Position numbers and translations under genes: made by a program | Notes under the pieces: generated by a model | The model's input: the letters and a program-made list of their open reading frames with translations, nothing else | Databases searched by the model: none | What the model was told of the DNA's origin: nothing | Shown here: positions 49,323 to 60,341 of the stretch, in pieces | Numbering within the stretch: the first letter of the stretch is position 1 | Layout: every line of letters begins with the position of its first letter | Assembly (NCBI RefSeq): GCF_014805625.2 | Contig: NW_023998569.1 | Span: 1,256,179-1,320,178, forward strand | Length of the DNA: 64,000 nt | Direction of reading: 5' to 3' | Source of the DNA: Glossina fuscipes | Lineage: Eukaryota; Arthropoda; Insecta; Diptera; Glossinidae

Positions 49323-50097
49323 TCAACCTAGATTTTTTCTTTCGAATGTTTGTAAAGGTAATAGTTTTCTGGAAATCCACTGTTCCATATCTTCAAGGGC
49401 ATGTTTCTCCAATTCATGCTCGACTTCTGGTATTATTTTAAATTGTCCCTTAACGCCAAGTTTGCGCAAATTTTTAAAACAATGCTGTGACCAAGCAAGG
49501 GGTATTACCGGATCATCAGAACCATGAAACATTAGCAATTCCGGGAATTTTGAACCCGATGACTTATGAAGAGTTTCGTAGATAACAGAATCATTATTGA
49601 TAAAGCACGCGTAAGCTATAATTCCAGCTAAATGTCGATTTAAATGAAAGCCAGCGTGCAAAGCTAAAGCCCCACCCATAGAAAATCCCCCAACTATTAT
49701 GCGATTAACAGGTATTCCGTCCTTTACTTCATTGTTAATCAATTTGCGAAGTATGTCATAAGCCTTCTCCATAACTTTTCGATTTTCCGGTAAGTGAATC
49801 GCAATCGGTCTATCGAACCAAACTGTCGATAATTCTCCTTCTATAGGTGCGTAAGGTTGTAAAGGAGCAGTTGGATATAACATCTTTATATGAGGGAATT
49901 CTAATTCTCGTTCTAATATTTCGTGCACCCATTCTCTTATGCCAGGACCGGTATCACCTGGAAGGAATTACAGTATTCACACATTTTTTGAAAATTGAAA
50001 TGATAGGCAAAGATATACCCGAGCCATGCAAAAATATAATTGTAGCACTATGTCGGAGGCTATTAGCACTCTTTGACAACAGTCTTAATTTTATCAT
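49323..50097 (-). CDS. LYPLAL1: LYPLAL1-like lysophospholipase / acyl-protein thioesterase family
   Basis: Exon 1 is 50097-50019, then a 61-bp GT-AG intron (50018-49958), then exon 2 49957-49323 (TGA): 237 residues, the usual length for human LYPLAL1. It is a cytosolic alpha/beta hydrolase of the carboxylesterase/APT family. FLHGSGDTGPG forms the oxyanion loop. The nucleophile elbow GFSMGG (Ser about 119), Asp about 175 in GSDDP and His about 207 in EVEHEL complete the triad. YPTAPLQPYAP and VWFDR are LYPLAL1-type, distinguishing it from APT1. Alternative start: an upstream exon 50250-50204 (MWQVFALKRNNITSK) could splice over a 120-bp intron (50203-50084) in phase, giving about 248 residues. 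No internal damage seen; probably functional. Nearby P5CDh on the same strand is dead. Confidence 0.9.
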
Positions 50098-50259
50098 TGA
50101 ATTTTATTTACAAACAATAATTTATAAAACTTTTACATTAGAAAGCAAAGTGAAAACAAACAAAAATCGAAATGCTTACTAATAATACAATTTGCGCACT
50201 AACCTTTTCGATGTAATGTTATTCCTTTTCAAAGCAAAAACTTGCCACATGGAGTTAAT

Positions 50260-51150
50260 TAATAGGAAGCTTGGAAATTTGTTTATTTGTTACAATTAAA
50301 AAATAGAGTAACATAGGTAAAACATATCATCAAGAAATGATAAACTATAGCAGAAATCCATATAAAATGAATTATATATATTCACTCATGGGTTCAGATA
50401 GACACACTTTTCGTTACACCAATCGATCTTTTCTTCATTGAAGTATTTCGCAAAAGAGGAGTAAAATAAGTAAAGCAGAAGAAGAAAGATTTTCCTTGAG
50501 TATGTTGAACAGTTGATGCCGCTATCTCCACAAGCGACCGCAGAATGTTAAAATTGGTCGTAAGTCTTTACGTAAACTCTTAGATTTGATTGTATTACCT
50601 AACTTTGATCAGAAAGTAGTTGTTATTAAACATGTAATTAAATGCATACATATTGCATTGAATACGATTTGTGGTTAAATTGCATAAGAAATTCAACTAT
50701 TCGCCTTAAATATCCTCGTATCATTACATGATCGCATCGTAATCGTAAGATAGGTGTAGATATCATAAAAATTCGAAAATTTGAATGAAACGTTAAGAAA
50801 AAACATAAAACTAAAAAGGGCTTAGATAAAAATAATAAAATCGCAAAAAATTAACTAAGGCGATAAATGTTTCTCTTTCTCCTTGAGGGTTGTAAGACTT
50901 CAGAAGTTTCTCCCCTAGATCTTTTGGTTTTGTTTCTTTCTCTATGGAATAGTTTACTTTTTGGCAGGAAATATTTATTAAAATTTTTACTTATGCTTCT
51001 GTTTTTCTTTCGTATATATGTCGTTGCGTCTTTCCACAGTTGCAAGTGATTATGCATACAACACTACTTGAATGTTCAGTTGCTTCTTTCATTCAAAGGG
51101 CTGTCACACAAACTAGCACATTCGCAAACTTCTCGTATTTTTCTTAGTTA
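50260..51150. other. Upstream of LYPLAL1-like gene; no other gene seen
   Basis: AT-rich. It should hold the promoter and 5' UTR of the hydrolase, but no TATA/Inr could be assigned with confidence. Confidence 0.4.
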
Positions 51151-51159
51151 ATTCATTAA

Positions 51160-52500
51160 CTATGTGTTACGTTTATGACGAAAAACAAGATTTTCCTGAT
51201 TTAGGATGATGTTACTACCCCTTACGTTTCTGGCAAGAGATAAACATTTCATTTTCTTCGTTTTAGGCGAAAACTAAAAGTTTGATTTTTTTCGATTTAG
51301 GTCGATGTTACCCGTTACGTTTTTGGTGAAAAATACACGTGTCATTTTTTCATGCTTTGCTTTTTGATGAAAAAGAGGATTAAATTTGTGGATTTGGGAC
51401 GATGTTAGGCGGTGATGAAAAGCCAGCATTTCATATTTGCAGATTTAGTACGACGTTACGTTTGACGTTTTTGACAAAAAACAACAATTTCACTTTTGTA
51501 GGTTTAGGACAATGTTATCCTTTACGTGTTTAGCAAAAAAACAATTTAATTTTTTTCGAGTAAAGACGACGTTATCGCTTACGTTTCGTGCAAAAATAAT
51601 CCCTTGCTTTTGTCGAAAAGTAAAAGATTCACTGTTACGACTTTGGCGAAAAACAACGACAACTTTTTTTTCGATTTCGGACGATGTTATCGCTTACGTT
51701 TTGGCGAAAAACAAACATTTCATTTCTTTAGATATAGGATGATCCCTTACCCTTTACGATGCCACGGCTTTGGCGAAAAACAATAATTACATTTTTGTAG
51801 GTTTAGGACGATTTCATCGCTCACGTTTCGGGCAAAAAAATCCTTTGCGTTTGGCAAAAAATAAAAATTTCACCTCATTACAACTTTAGCGAAAAACAAC
51901 TATACAAAATTTTTCAATTTCGGAGTATGTCACACCTTACGTTTTTGACGAAGAGCAACAATTCATTTTTGTAAGGTTAGGACGATGTTACCCTTTACGT
52001 TTGTGGCGCAAATCAAAAACGTCATTTTTTTCGATGTAGGACGATGTTATCCCTTACGTTTCTGACCGAAAATAAACATCTGATTTATTTACTCTTTACG
52101 TGTTTAACGAAAAAAATTTGGATTTTTGAATTTAGGAGGATATAATATTTTTTGTTTTGGCGAAAAGTAAATATTATATTTTTTCGATTTAAGACGATGT
52201 AGCCCTTTACATTCCTGGCAAAATAATTTCATTTCTTACGTGTTTGACGAAAAGTAAAAATTTCATCATGTTACGACTTTGGCGAAAAACAACAATATAA
52301 TTTTGTTCGATTTCGGACGATGTTACACATTATAATTTTGTCGAAAAACAAGAGTTCTATTTATTCGATTTAGGACGATGTTACTCTTTACATTTTTGGC
52401 GAAATTTAGGATTATGGCGAGTATTTAGGACGATGTTATCTCTTTCGTTTCGACGAAAGGTAAACACAATTTGTTTTTGTAGGATTAGGACTAGGCTACA
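51160..52500 (-). repeat. Degenerate satellite, about 60-bp monomer, array 2
   Basis: More than twenty diverged monomers, on the plus strand TTTAGGACGATGTTA then CCCTTTACGTTTTTGGCGAA, then an AT-rich step ending TTTTTTCGA. Clear anchors include 51970, 52040, 52310 and 52370. Same monomer as 34930-35545 but inverted. Short ORFs across it are artefacts of the repeat. Confidence 0.9.
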
Positions 52501-52509
52501 TGTGTAGCA

Positions 52510-54660
52510 TAAAAAACTATTTAGTTTCATGTGCTAAGTCCCAGTGTGTAGGTCTCATACTGTTCGACATAATAAGGTAATAATAATAACGTAAGTATAG
52601 CAAACGGATGTAATAACATTAGCTTTGGTTACATTGAAGAGGTTACAATTAAAATCACTAACAATAATAATTCTCGTGTACTTCGTCAACAGCTGCGAAT
52701 GACTACTTCCAAAGGCACTAGTGTTACCACTCGGTAAATAGACTACTCCAAAAGGAATGCGCAGAATATGATACCTGTTAGAGAGTAAACTTCGTAAATT
52801 CTAAGGAAACTTCGTTCATAAAGATTAACTCTACATTATCATTGGGAACAAGTTTTTCTAATATCTCGAAGGTTCGGTGTCCTATTATTTATCATATCAT
52901 TATGATCTTAACCATTTTCTGGCTGCGTGGAATTGTATTCTGAAGCTTTTGTTGTCCAACACAGACAGAGTCAACAGATCAACAACTGATAGTTCGTTGT
53001 GTTGGGTAAAAAATATTCGGTATGAGCACTAACTTTTGACATGACCTGAAGCATTTATTCTTGAGCACGTTCTCAAACAAAACATTTGCGCGAATTCGAC
53101 TTGACTATACAATTGCAACCCCTCAATGAATCCTAAAGAATCCTTCATTTCCAATCTGCAATTGTCGACAAACACTTACATTAAAGCACATTCCTTATGA
53201 CTGTCTAAATTTATCTTTTGTTGGAGGAATCCTATGGACATCCTGAAATCAGCTACAGAACACAACATCAATTCAATATAATCAAAAAAACATATAGCAA
53301 CTAATATCGAAATTTCAAATATACCCCGCAAAAGACAATTAAACAAACAATGCGATAAGATCAGATCGCTTTCCATAATCTACAAAATATAATCTCTAAT
53401 TGCATAAAAATAACACGTAAAGTTTCAAATACGGGGAAATTGGTTTGAAATCAAAGACCAGAAAAAGCTTTTTTTTTATAAACAACAATAAATAACACAC
53501 CATATATATATATACACATATATACACACATATATATATATATATATATATCATAAAAAGCACGAAGCATATCATTTCTATTTAAATTGATTTGATGCTC
53601 ATGATCTTACTTGTGTTCGAAACAAAAGAAATTGCCTACCAGTCTAATAAATTTGATTGTCAAAAATTACATATTTACGTTCCACAAAAAGCCAAATAGC
53701 ATTCCACAACAGCCAGATTCGATGTACGGCCACATGATTGAATTGAAAATGTTGTCGGCAACAAAATGAAAATTAAAAAAACCAAATTTTACAATTTCTC
53801 TCAGCTCTCTCAGCTTATACTTTAGCCCCTGCATAAGAATTGTAGAGCAAAGTCAATTTTACGCTCAGTTTTGTTTTAGTGCTTGCATAGCACAATCACA
53901 GTACAGCCAGCACAGTCAATTTAATTGAGTTTATTTCTCAGCAAGTTCAACAAATTTCAAACACTTTTGAAATATAAAACTTTTCTTTTTTTTTTCTAAT
54001 AAAATTATAAAATTATTATTATGTTTTATATAAAAAAAGTTAAAAAACTATTCTGTACTACTGACTTTTTTAAAATCTGCAAAATCTTTTTTAAAAAAAT
54101 ACATTTTATACAAGTTTTAGTTATTAAGCATGTATTAATTTATATAAGAAACTGACTGAAGGGAATAGGCTAATTCTTACTTTTACTCTGATGCTAATAA
54201 AATTTTAATTAATATTCTTGAAAATATAATTTTTCAATCCCTAAACTAAACCTATCAAAATTTAATTAAATTTTCTATAAAAAAACTAATATAACTATTA
54301 ACTATTATGTTCAAAATTTTTTGTTTACTTTTATACAAATTTGCTTAATTTCGATAAATTTTTATTTCGCTTCATTAAAAGCAGTAGACGCAGATGTAAA
54401 AATGAATGGTAGTTAACTATTAATAAAACTGCACTACCCGATGCAATAAAGTTTTTAAGAAGAGTTTGGAAAAAAATATAATTATGCCATAAATGCATCA
54501 TTTCTCTGTTCTTCCCTTTACTTTTCAGTCTGTTCTTAGTCAAAGGAGGACGTTTCTGCTGTTGCAGAATCGCGCAAAATTATGAATTTTTCGTAGAAAC
54601 TATTTTGCACTCAACATTGCGGCGGTCAACAGGAAGTAGGGAGGGAGAGAGATAACGGGG
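52510..54660. other. No gene seen
   Basis: AT-rich; a TATATA/CACATA microsatellite at 53500-53551. No exon or domain recognised. Confidence 0.5.
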
Positions 54661-54665
54661 GTACC

Positions 54666-54990
54666 AGCATGTATGTATATGGGGGAACGACGCCCGCACA
54701 CTTCCCCGCTCCAAGCACATGAACGCACACCCAAAACCACAAACGCACACACACCATCAAGTACGCATGCCCACCGATCTACAATAACCACTTACCGTCC
54801 ACACACACACACACACACACACACACAATACAAACCTTCACACATACTAAACATTCCACATCAAACTCTATTTTCCCTCACAACACGGATTATTCCTTCT
54901 AACGATCGCATTTCATCACATGCGTTTCTTTCCAATTACACTCCCTCATATTACGCTCACAAACAATTCTCTTCGATCAATCTTCCCTCC
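54666..54990 (+). repeat. Polinton B left terminal inverted repeat
   Basis: Starts at the inner motif (gtatgtatatgggggaacga), then the CA-rich stretch including a (CA)n run at 54801-54828, and ATGCGTTTCTTTCCAATTAC. The outer motif found in copy A is absent. No right end remains in the window. Confidence 0.8.
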
Positions 54991-55007
54991 TTTATACACA
55001 TCTTCAT

Positions 55008-55257
55008 GAACAAACGAAAAAGGATTCCTTCAACGACATGCATTATTTATGATTCTGATTACAAAAGTATATAAAAAAAGTAACACGATCGTGCATGCAC
55101 ATGTCTACACAAATTTCCACGAACACTTTTCTTCATTACACACATCGTAATGGCCAAACGAAAAAGGGTTCCTTCAAGGACATACATTATTTATGATTCT
55201 GATAAAAAAATATATATAAAAAAAAAAACACGATCGTGTATGCACATGTCTACACGA
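55008..55257 (+). repeat. 144-bp tandem duplication with basic leader ORF
   Basis: Units at about 55008 and 55150, each with an ATG followed by a KRKR-rich start (MNKRKRIPSTTCIIYDSD and MAKRKRVPSRTYIIYDSD), then an A-rich run and acacgatcgtg-atgcacatg. The first frame ends at 55074, the second at 55269. Probably a short nuclear-localised leader peptide or the decayed first exon of a Polinton protein. Confidence 0.75.
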
Positions 55258-55403
55258 AGAAGAAAATAAAGTGCACTCTGGGTGATGCGACTATTTCACC
55301 ATATCTACCCTCTATAAGCAGAGTTTTCTCTTTAGTTATTTTCAAAAATACTAAAACCGCCAAATCGGTTAGTGAGTTAATTGCTTTAAATTAAAAATCT
55401 AAA

Positions 55404-56686
55404 ATGGAACCTAACACACATAAGTGCACTTTTTGCCGTGAGACAGTTGAAAATTTACTGGACCATTACTGCTCAGAATTTGTAAGAGCTTGTCAGCTAA
55501 GTTTGCTTTGGCCGCCGAATCTAAAGAAAGAGCCTTTTCTTTAGTGTATTTAATGGTGGGTGTTTTGGGATTTGGCGAGGATGATGACACAGATTTATCC
55601 AACTGTGCGCTTTGATTTGTACTACTTAAAGGACTGTTGGCTATTTTTATAGTTAAATTATTTTTATTTTTACGATTTCTTTTAGCATCAATTTTACCAG
55701 GAATTGCACTTTGTCTACTGGAGGTTTCCTCATGGAATATTCTTGTATCCACATCAGCTTTCGGAAAGATGTCAAACGCAAATGGTTTCGCTGTACTCGA
55801 GAAGGATGCAGATGAACTATTACTACTTAGTTTTTTGGACGGTGGGCGATTTTTTAAAAAATGATTATCCCAGCTAGTACTAGATGCTTCCAGCTGAGTT
55901 GGGTTTGTTAATGCAAATCCTTGATCAATTTCAGGACATTTGAAATAGTTGCCATTCTTACAACCAGCAGAGCTTATGGCACCTAGAGGAGAATTCAAAT
56001 TCAGATGTTGATTGACGTCAACAGCTTAGGAGAATAGCAAGACGTGTATTATTACCACCAACAGTGCCGCTCACCAGCTGCTTCCGTTAGATGATCTTAA
56101 AATTTTGTAGATGCTTAACTAGTAAGCAAGTCTTTCTTTGCAGCAAGCTGATTCCTTGAACGAAGGAAAAATTGGCGACCGGCGAACAAGGTGTAATTTC
56201 TGTAGCGTGATTGCAACCGAACACGACTTGTTCCATACCCATTTAGGCAAAGAGTTCGTAGCAGGCTGTCAAACAGCATTTAAAGGAAACCAGCCTCCTG
56301 CTTCCAGTATGAACGACGGACCGTCCACAAGCAACGCCGGTAAGCGTAAAGAAGTGTTTGAAGCTAGCACCAAGAAGAAAGTTCCTGCCAGTGAGGTGTA
56401 TTGCGAGCTCTGTCAAGTTTTTATGATGCAGACAAACTACAAAAACCATTTGAGGACCAACAAGCGCAAACAGAAGGCAGCTGTGCTCTTAACAGAAAAT
56501 GTGTTCATCACATCTCCGCCGACATCGGAAAATGTGATTCAATATAAAATCGTCAGCAACCCGAGGGACGAGATTGTAATAAACAAATTTTTGAATGATA
56601 CCCGCACATTTATACACGAGCAAATTCAAACCAAATTAGATGAATTTGGCTCTGTAAAGTTCAATTTGAGGCTTTTTGGAGATTAA
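55404..56686 (+). CDS. Polinton B zinc-finger exons upstream of PolB
   Basis: Exon 55404-55481 (26 codons, MEPNTHKCTFCRETVENLLD ...) ends in a consensus donor GTAAGA. Exon 2 starts at 56144 after ttctttgcag, in the same phase, and runs to a stop at 56684. Three Cys/His clusters: CTFC-x7-LLDHYC, CNFC-x7-DLFHTH, and CELCQVF-x6-YKNHLR, followed by KRKQKA. The DNA continues, after the stop, into polymerase-type sequence also present in copy A. In copy A the stop position reads GATTGC, so the stop here is probably a late mutation and this is the N-terminus of one long polymerase gene. Function unproven; nucleic-acid binding is the likely role. Confidence 0.6.
55411..56022 (-). CDS. Antisense 195-residue ORF over the Polinton B intron
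   Basis: A long open minus-strand frame (first in-frame ATG-like start about 55998; open from about 56022). It contains KCPEIDQGFALTNPTQLEAS, Ser-rich and Lys-rich segments (SKKLSSNSSSASFSSTAKPF; AKRNRKNKNNLTIKIAN), and KANLADKLLQILSSNGPVNF at the end. The composition is like a disordered nuclear protein and differs from random AT-rich frames. It overlaps exon 1 and most of the intron of the zinc-finger gene on the other strand. Copy A has lost this region. No family recognised; it could be a separate Polinton gene. Confidence 0.45.
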   Translation of the reverse strand, partial: VDVNQHLNLNSPLGAISSAGCKNGNYFKCPEIDQGFALTNPTQLEASSTSWDNHFLKNRPPSKKLSSNSSSASFSSTAKPFAFDIFPKADVDTRIFHEETSSRQSAIPGKIDAKRNRKNKNNLTIKIANSPLSSTNQSAQLDKSVSSSSPNPKTPTIKYTKEKALSLDSAAKANLADKLLQILSSNGPVNFQLSHGKKCTYVC

Positions 56687-56689
56687 GTG

Positions 56690-57737
56690 AAGGGCTTCGA
56701 AATAGAAATGGTGATAACACTGAAACACTTCTCAACGAAACTCGTTGCTGCAAGAGAAAACAGTGAAGTTGACGAGAGAGATTGACGAGCTTTTTATTGA
56801 GCTTAAAAGAGCAACTGAAGAATACCAGGAACGACATAGCGGCTGGGCGATAGCAGAATTTAAATTCTGTGAATTAACTATTTGCAAGTTGGAGTCCATT
56901 CCTGTGGGTTCACCTGTACCATTGCCAATTAGTATATTCACTAAAAAGGCTACAATTAATGTGAAAAATGCTGTTTTAAATGGTGCACATTAGCGGCTGT
57001 CGCTTACAAGTTCGACAAACCGTTGGGAGAAGAATTACGCAGATTAGCTCACACGAGCTATTATAAAATCGGAAGTATTCACGCGATTGTCATTAAATTT
57101 CGAAACATTCGGATTGACTTTTCTGGGTTGAAATTCCCTATAACCAACTGCGACATCAATCGGTTTGAGCAGAATAACAAAGACTTCAGCATAAATACAT
57201 ATGAATTGCTACGTTCCAAGGGTACATGGAAAGTGGTTGGTCCGGCAAGAGCCACAAAGGAACCTAAAAGTTTGCATATCAACTTGCTAACTGTTTATAA
57301 CGAAACGACTAAGCAATATCATTATTGCCTTATTACCAACATGCAGAGATTGGTAAAAACTCAATACACGCGAAGTCATACATCAGGACAGTTTTGTGAT
57401 TTGTGTCAAACGTTTTACACCATGACTGGAACCCGCCATAAGGAAGGTTGCACCAAAGTGAAAAGTGTATTTCCATCAGCGGGAACAGTAACCAAGTTCA
57501 AAAATATGGAGAAGAAGTTGTCGCCGCCAATAATCATATATGCTGATATAGAGGCTGTGCTGAAGCCCATGGAAATTCTTAACAGAAGCGAGGGGACGAG
57601 GACAATTCAACAGCATGAAGCGTGCGCAGTCTCTTATTATGTTAAACATTTCTTATGTTAAATGTCTCTTATTATGTGTGCCACGAAGAGTGTGATGAAC
57701 AGTATACTTTTGTTGGTGAGTATATAACAAATAAGCT
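56690..57737 (+). pseudogene. Polinton protein-primed DNA polymerase B, copy B, N-terminal
   Basis: Frames at 56745-56993 (EEYQERHSGW) and 57023-57661 correspond to 29161-30060 of copy A. It holds the CDLC pair and Exo I YADIEAVLKP with the catalytic Glu kept. A short duplication near 57640-57665 (ttatgttaa repeated) breaks the frame. The intron donor GTGAGT at 57716 is present, then the element ends. It lacks all polymerase motifs (A, B, C). Confidence 0.85.
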
Positions 57738-57744
57738 TTTAGTA

Positions 57745-58145
57745 GAAACATTGGAAGTCATTGCACACAAGTTGGTATTGAAAATGGGCCAAATCGGTCG
57801 AAGGACACCACTACAGTTTGACGTAAGTTGTGTGTAATGAAAAGTTTGCTTTTTGATGATTGCTTGTAAACTATAGCAGATAAATGTACAAAAATTCTTT
57901 ACAACAATGGGAAACATTGACCACGCCTACCCAGTATTAGAATGTACTGTAATGTAATATTTAATATTTTTTGAATATATTTGTAACCAGCAGAAACAAG
58001 CTTTAAAAACCTCATAAAGTATATAAAATCAAGACCCGCTTCAAATGTGGAATCCACCTAAGCATGTCCGTCTGTCCTGTATCTGCGGTTAACATTCTCG
58101 CGTTAGTGAAAATGAAGATATCGCCTATAAATTTGGAAAAACATT
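57745..58145 (+). repeat. R1/R2-type dispersed repeat
   Basis: ttggtattgaaaatgggcca (as at 14187), then ccacgcctacccagtatt, aaaaacctcataaagtat, tccgtctgtcc and attctcgcgttagtgaaaat blocks shared with the 14-kb and 24-kb copies. It truncates Polinton B. Confidence 0.6.
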
Positions 58146-58229
58146 TGGAAGCGGGTTAAAGTACGCAAAAGACATGTATCTAACGCCTATATGCTTATGC
58201 GACCAAAACTTTTATTTTGAAAATAGAAA

Positions 58230-58565
58230 AAATTACCCAACTTCACTCCATCGCTCGGGGGATTTCTTTTATAAACGCGAGAATGATGGCGGTAAGGGTT
58301 ATAGACAGGGGGCTGGAAAGAGGGGATAGTGTTTGTGAGAAGGACCACTGCTGGGAAAATGTTCCAGCAGCGGTCAGTGCGAGTCACGATAGTGTGCGAT
58401 AAGCAAGCAACTCCCGACCAAGTGACTGAGAAAGCCTTATGTTTTCTGGTAAAATATTTTGCTTGCCCTGGATGTACCTATGCCACGAGCTTGTAAACTT
58501 GTCTCTGCATACGGTCGAGCATTTCTAAACAGGATTTGGAGACTTTCATCCACACATACGAGTTA
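58230..58565 (-). pseudogene. LINE ORF2 fragment, post-RT region
   Basis: The minus-strand frame reads ITEYNSYVWMKVSK then LEMLDRMQRQVYKLV, and further on RTDRCWNIFPAVVLL and IPSFQPPVYN. This matches the LEY-x-S-x-x-W ... LDR-x-QRR ... R-x-x-x-LWN-x-LP pattern after the RT thumb of many insect non-LTR elements. Stops in the middle show decay. Confidence 0.6.
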
Positions 58566-58839
58566 TACTCCGTAATTAACTCCGTTTATATAATTAGTGC
58601 GCAGGATGATGATGATGATATACATCTATATATGGAACCTTATTGCTTATGATTGCAATCCGTTGTTGGATGTTTGCTTTCAGCTCAGTCGACCCTGAAA
58701 TCAAACTGTCAAACTCTGTGACTTTGTAGGTTTGTTTTGCTTTGTTTTTCTTTTTTTTTTGGCTTAATAGACATAAATAGTTTTCAGCTGCGGCCTAAGC
58801 CCCGGCGGTATGGGCGATGTTAATTTTGATTTTTTCGAT

Positions 58840-59640
58840 ACCAAATGTATTAATGAGTTTTTCTATCAACGCGACAATTTCCACTGACGACCTCGTCCTT
58901 CTTCTGGTGCCCTGTGCCATCTTGTAGAAAAATCGTTCCAATGAGTGATGGCTTACCCCGTATGTTACTCCATCCTACGATAGTTACTGCACCAGCTCGT
59001 CCATTAATTAAGTAAAATTTGTAACATTCAACCATGTGTCCACCGATAGAGGATCTGTCACTTATCTGGGTATCGTTGATATCTATATCGCCGGTATTAT
59101 TAAGAAAAAATTAATCCACCAGATCGCAGTGTCTACCATATTCATTTTAGAATCAACTCATTTTTAAGCAGATCATTGGAGGAATGTATAAAATGACTGT
59201 AAACATTCTGCCTTGTTTACGTTACGATAAATAATCATGAAACCTCATAAAAGTGTAAAAACTATCGCTTAATAGCTTGTAATCTTGTGTGGACGTGGCC
59301 GATTTTCCCCATTTTCGCACATAAAGAGTAAAGTGTTCTGCAAAGTATATGTAGAAAATTTCAGCCTTCTTTCTAACTCTTATAAATGCTAAATAACGAC
59401 CAAAAACACACAACCCTTTTTAGGAACAATGGAGCTACGTCCAATTTACGCTTCACTGCGGGCTTCTGCCCTCGCCAATTTGGGCCATTTTCAATACCAA
59501 CCTGTGTGCAAAGACCTCCAATATTTCTACCAAATTTGAAGTTAGTATTTTGGGATGAGGACTATGCCAACAATAAACAACTCCTTTTTTCAGGAGAAAT
59601 ACACTTGCACGTTTTCACTGCGAGATTATTTTATTTACAA
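58840..59640 (-). repeat. R2/R3 dispersed repeat, minus copy
   Basis: The reverse complement matches 14180-14600. Its 59003-59123 end is nearly identical to 63880-64000. Short reading frames here (for example MAQGTRRRTRSSVEIVALIE at 58830-58920) may be remnants of a transposon protein, not identified. Confidence 0.65.
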
Positions 59641-59772
59641 TCAATTTCCTAAGGATAACGTAAAAGTAAGTGCAAAAATTATAATTTTAAAATTAAAACT
59701 TTAAATTAATTTATTCGCTTTCTAATATTGCGTCATACAAAATCTGTTATAGTTAACGTACATTAGCAAAAA

Positions 59773-59870
59773 AAAACATATGAAATTGTTTACAAATCGA
59801 AGGTAGACACAAAATAGCCAATTCAAAAGCAAACATATGAAATTGTTTACAAGTCAAAGGTAGACCAATT
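59773..59870. repeat. About 60-bp tandem duplication
   Basis: aacatatgaaattgtttaca followed by aaggtagac occurs at about 59777 and 59835. Confidence 0.8.
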
Positions 59871-60341
59871 TAAGATCAACCGTACTGCTGCGAGCAGCTA
59901 AGTTTCAAGATTTTTTGATCAGTGAAAATTTCAGGAAAAACCAAAAAAATTGTTTATTTGTAATATGGTCTCCCACCAGTTTCCGGCAATAAGTAAATAT
60001 TGCAACGCTGGAAAGACGCACCTTTGGACCGAAACCACTCGTCACAACCGTTTTTAAAATTGATTAAGCGTACCTTAGCTAAGTCACGCGTCTTCGACCG
60101 GCATTATCGATAACCAGAAAGCCTACCTAGATAATTTCTGTTTCGTTTTTATTACCTGAATAAGGTAATATTTTAATAGAGTTGAATGTGTTTTGGACAA
60201 AATTCTTTTTGATGCTATCTTAGAATTTATTCTCTGGCTCAATTTATAATAATAATAATAATAATAATTTTACAAGTTATCCTCAATGTAGACCGCCATA
60301 ATTTTTTTTTATTATCAAATTAAACAAAACAGTAGCTACAT

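Larger units (their letters stand above)
54666..57740 (+). mobile_element. Polinton/Maverick copy B, 3'-truncated
   Basis: The left TIR (54666-54990) is close to identical to that of copy A from the inner motif onward. Zinc-finger exons follow, then the start of the polymerase gene, stopping in the intron at about 57740 where R2-type repeat begins. It keeps the roughly 1.6 kb between the TIR and polymerase (55012-56634) that copy A lacks, and it lacks the LINE nested in A. Together the copies show the family layout. Confidence 0.85.

Noticed and set aside
50851..51786. Several Phe/Leu/Lys-rich frames on both strands
   Set aside because: The 51.2-kb ones are translations of the satellite monomer; the others have no protein-like pattern.
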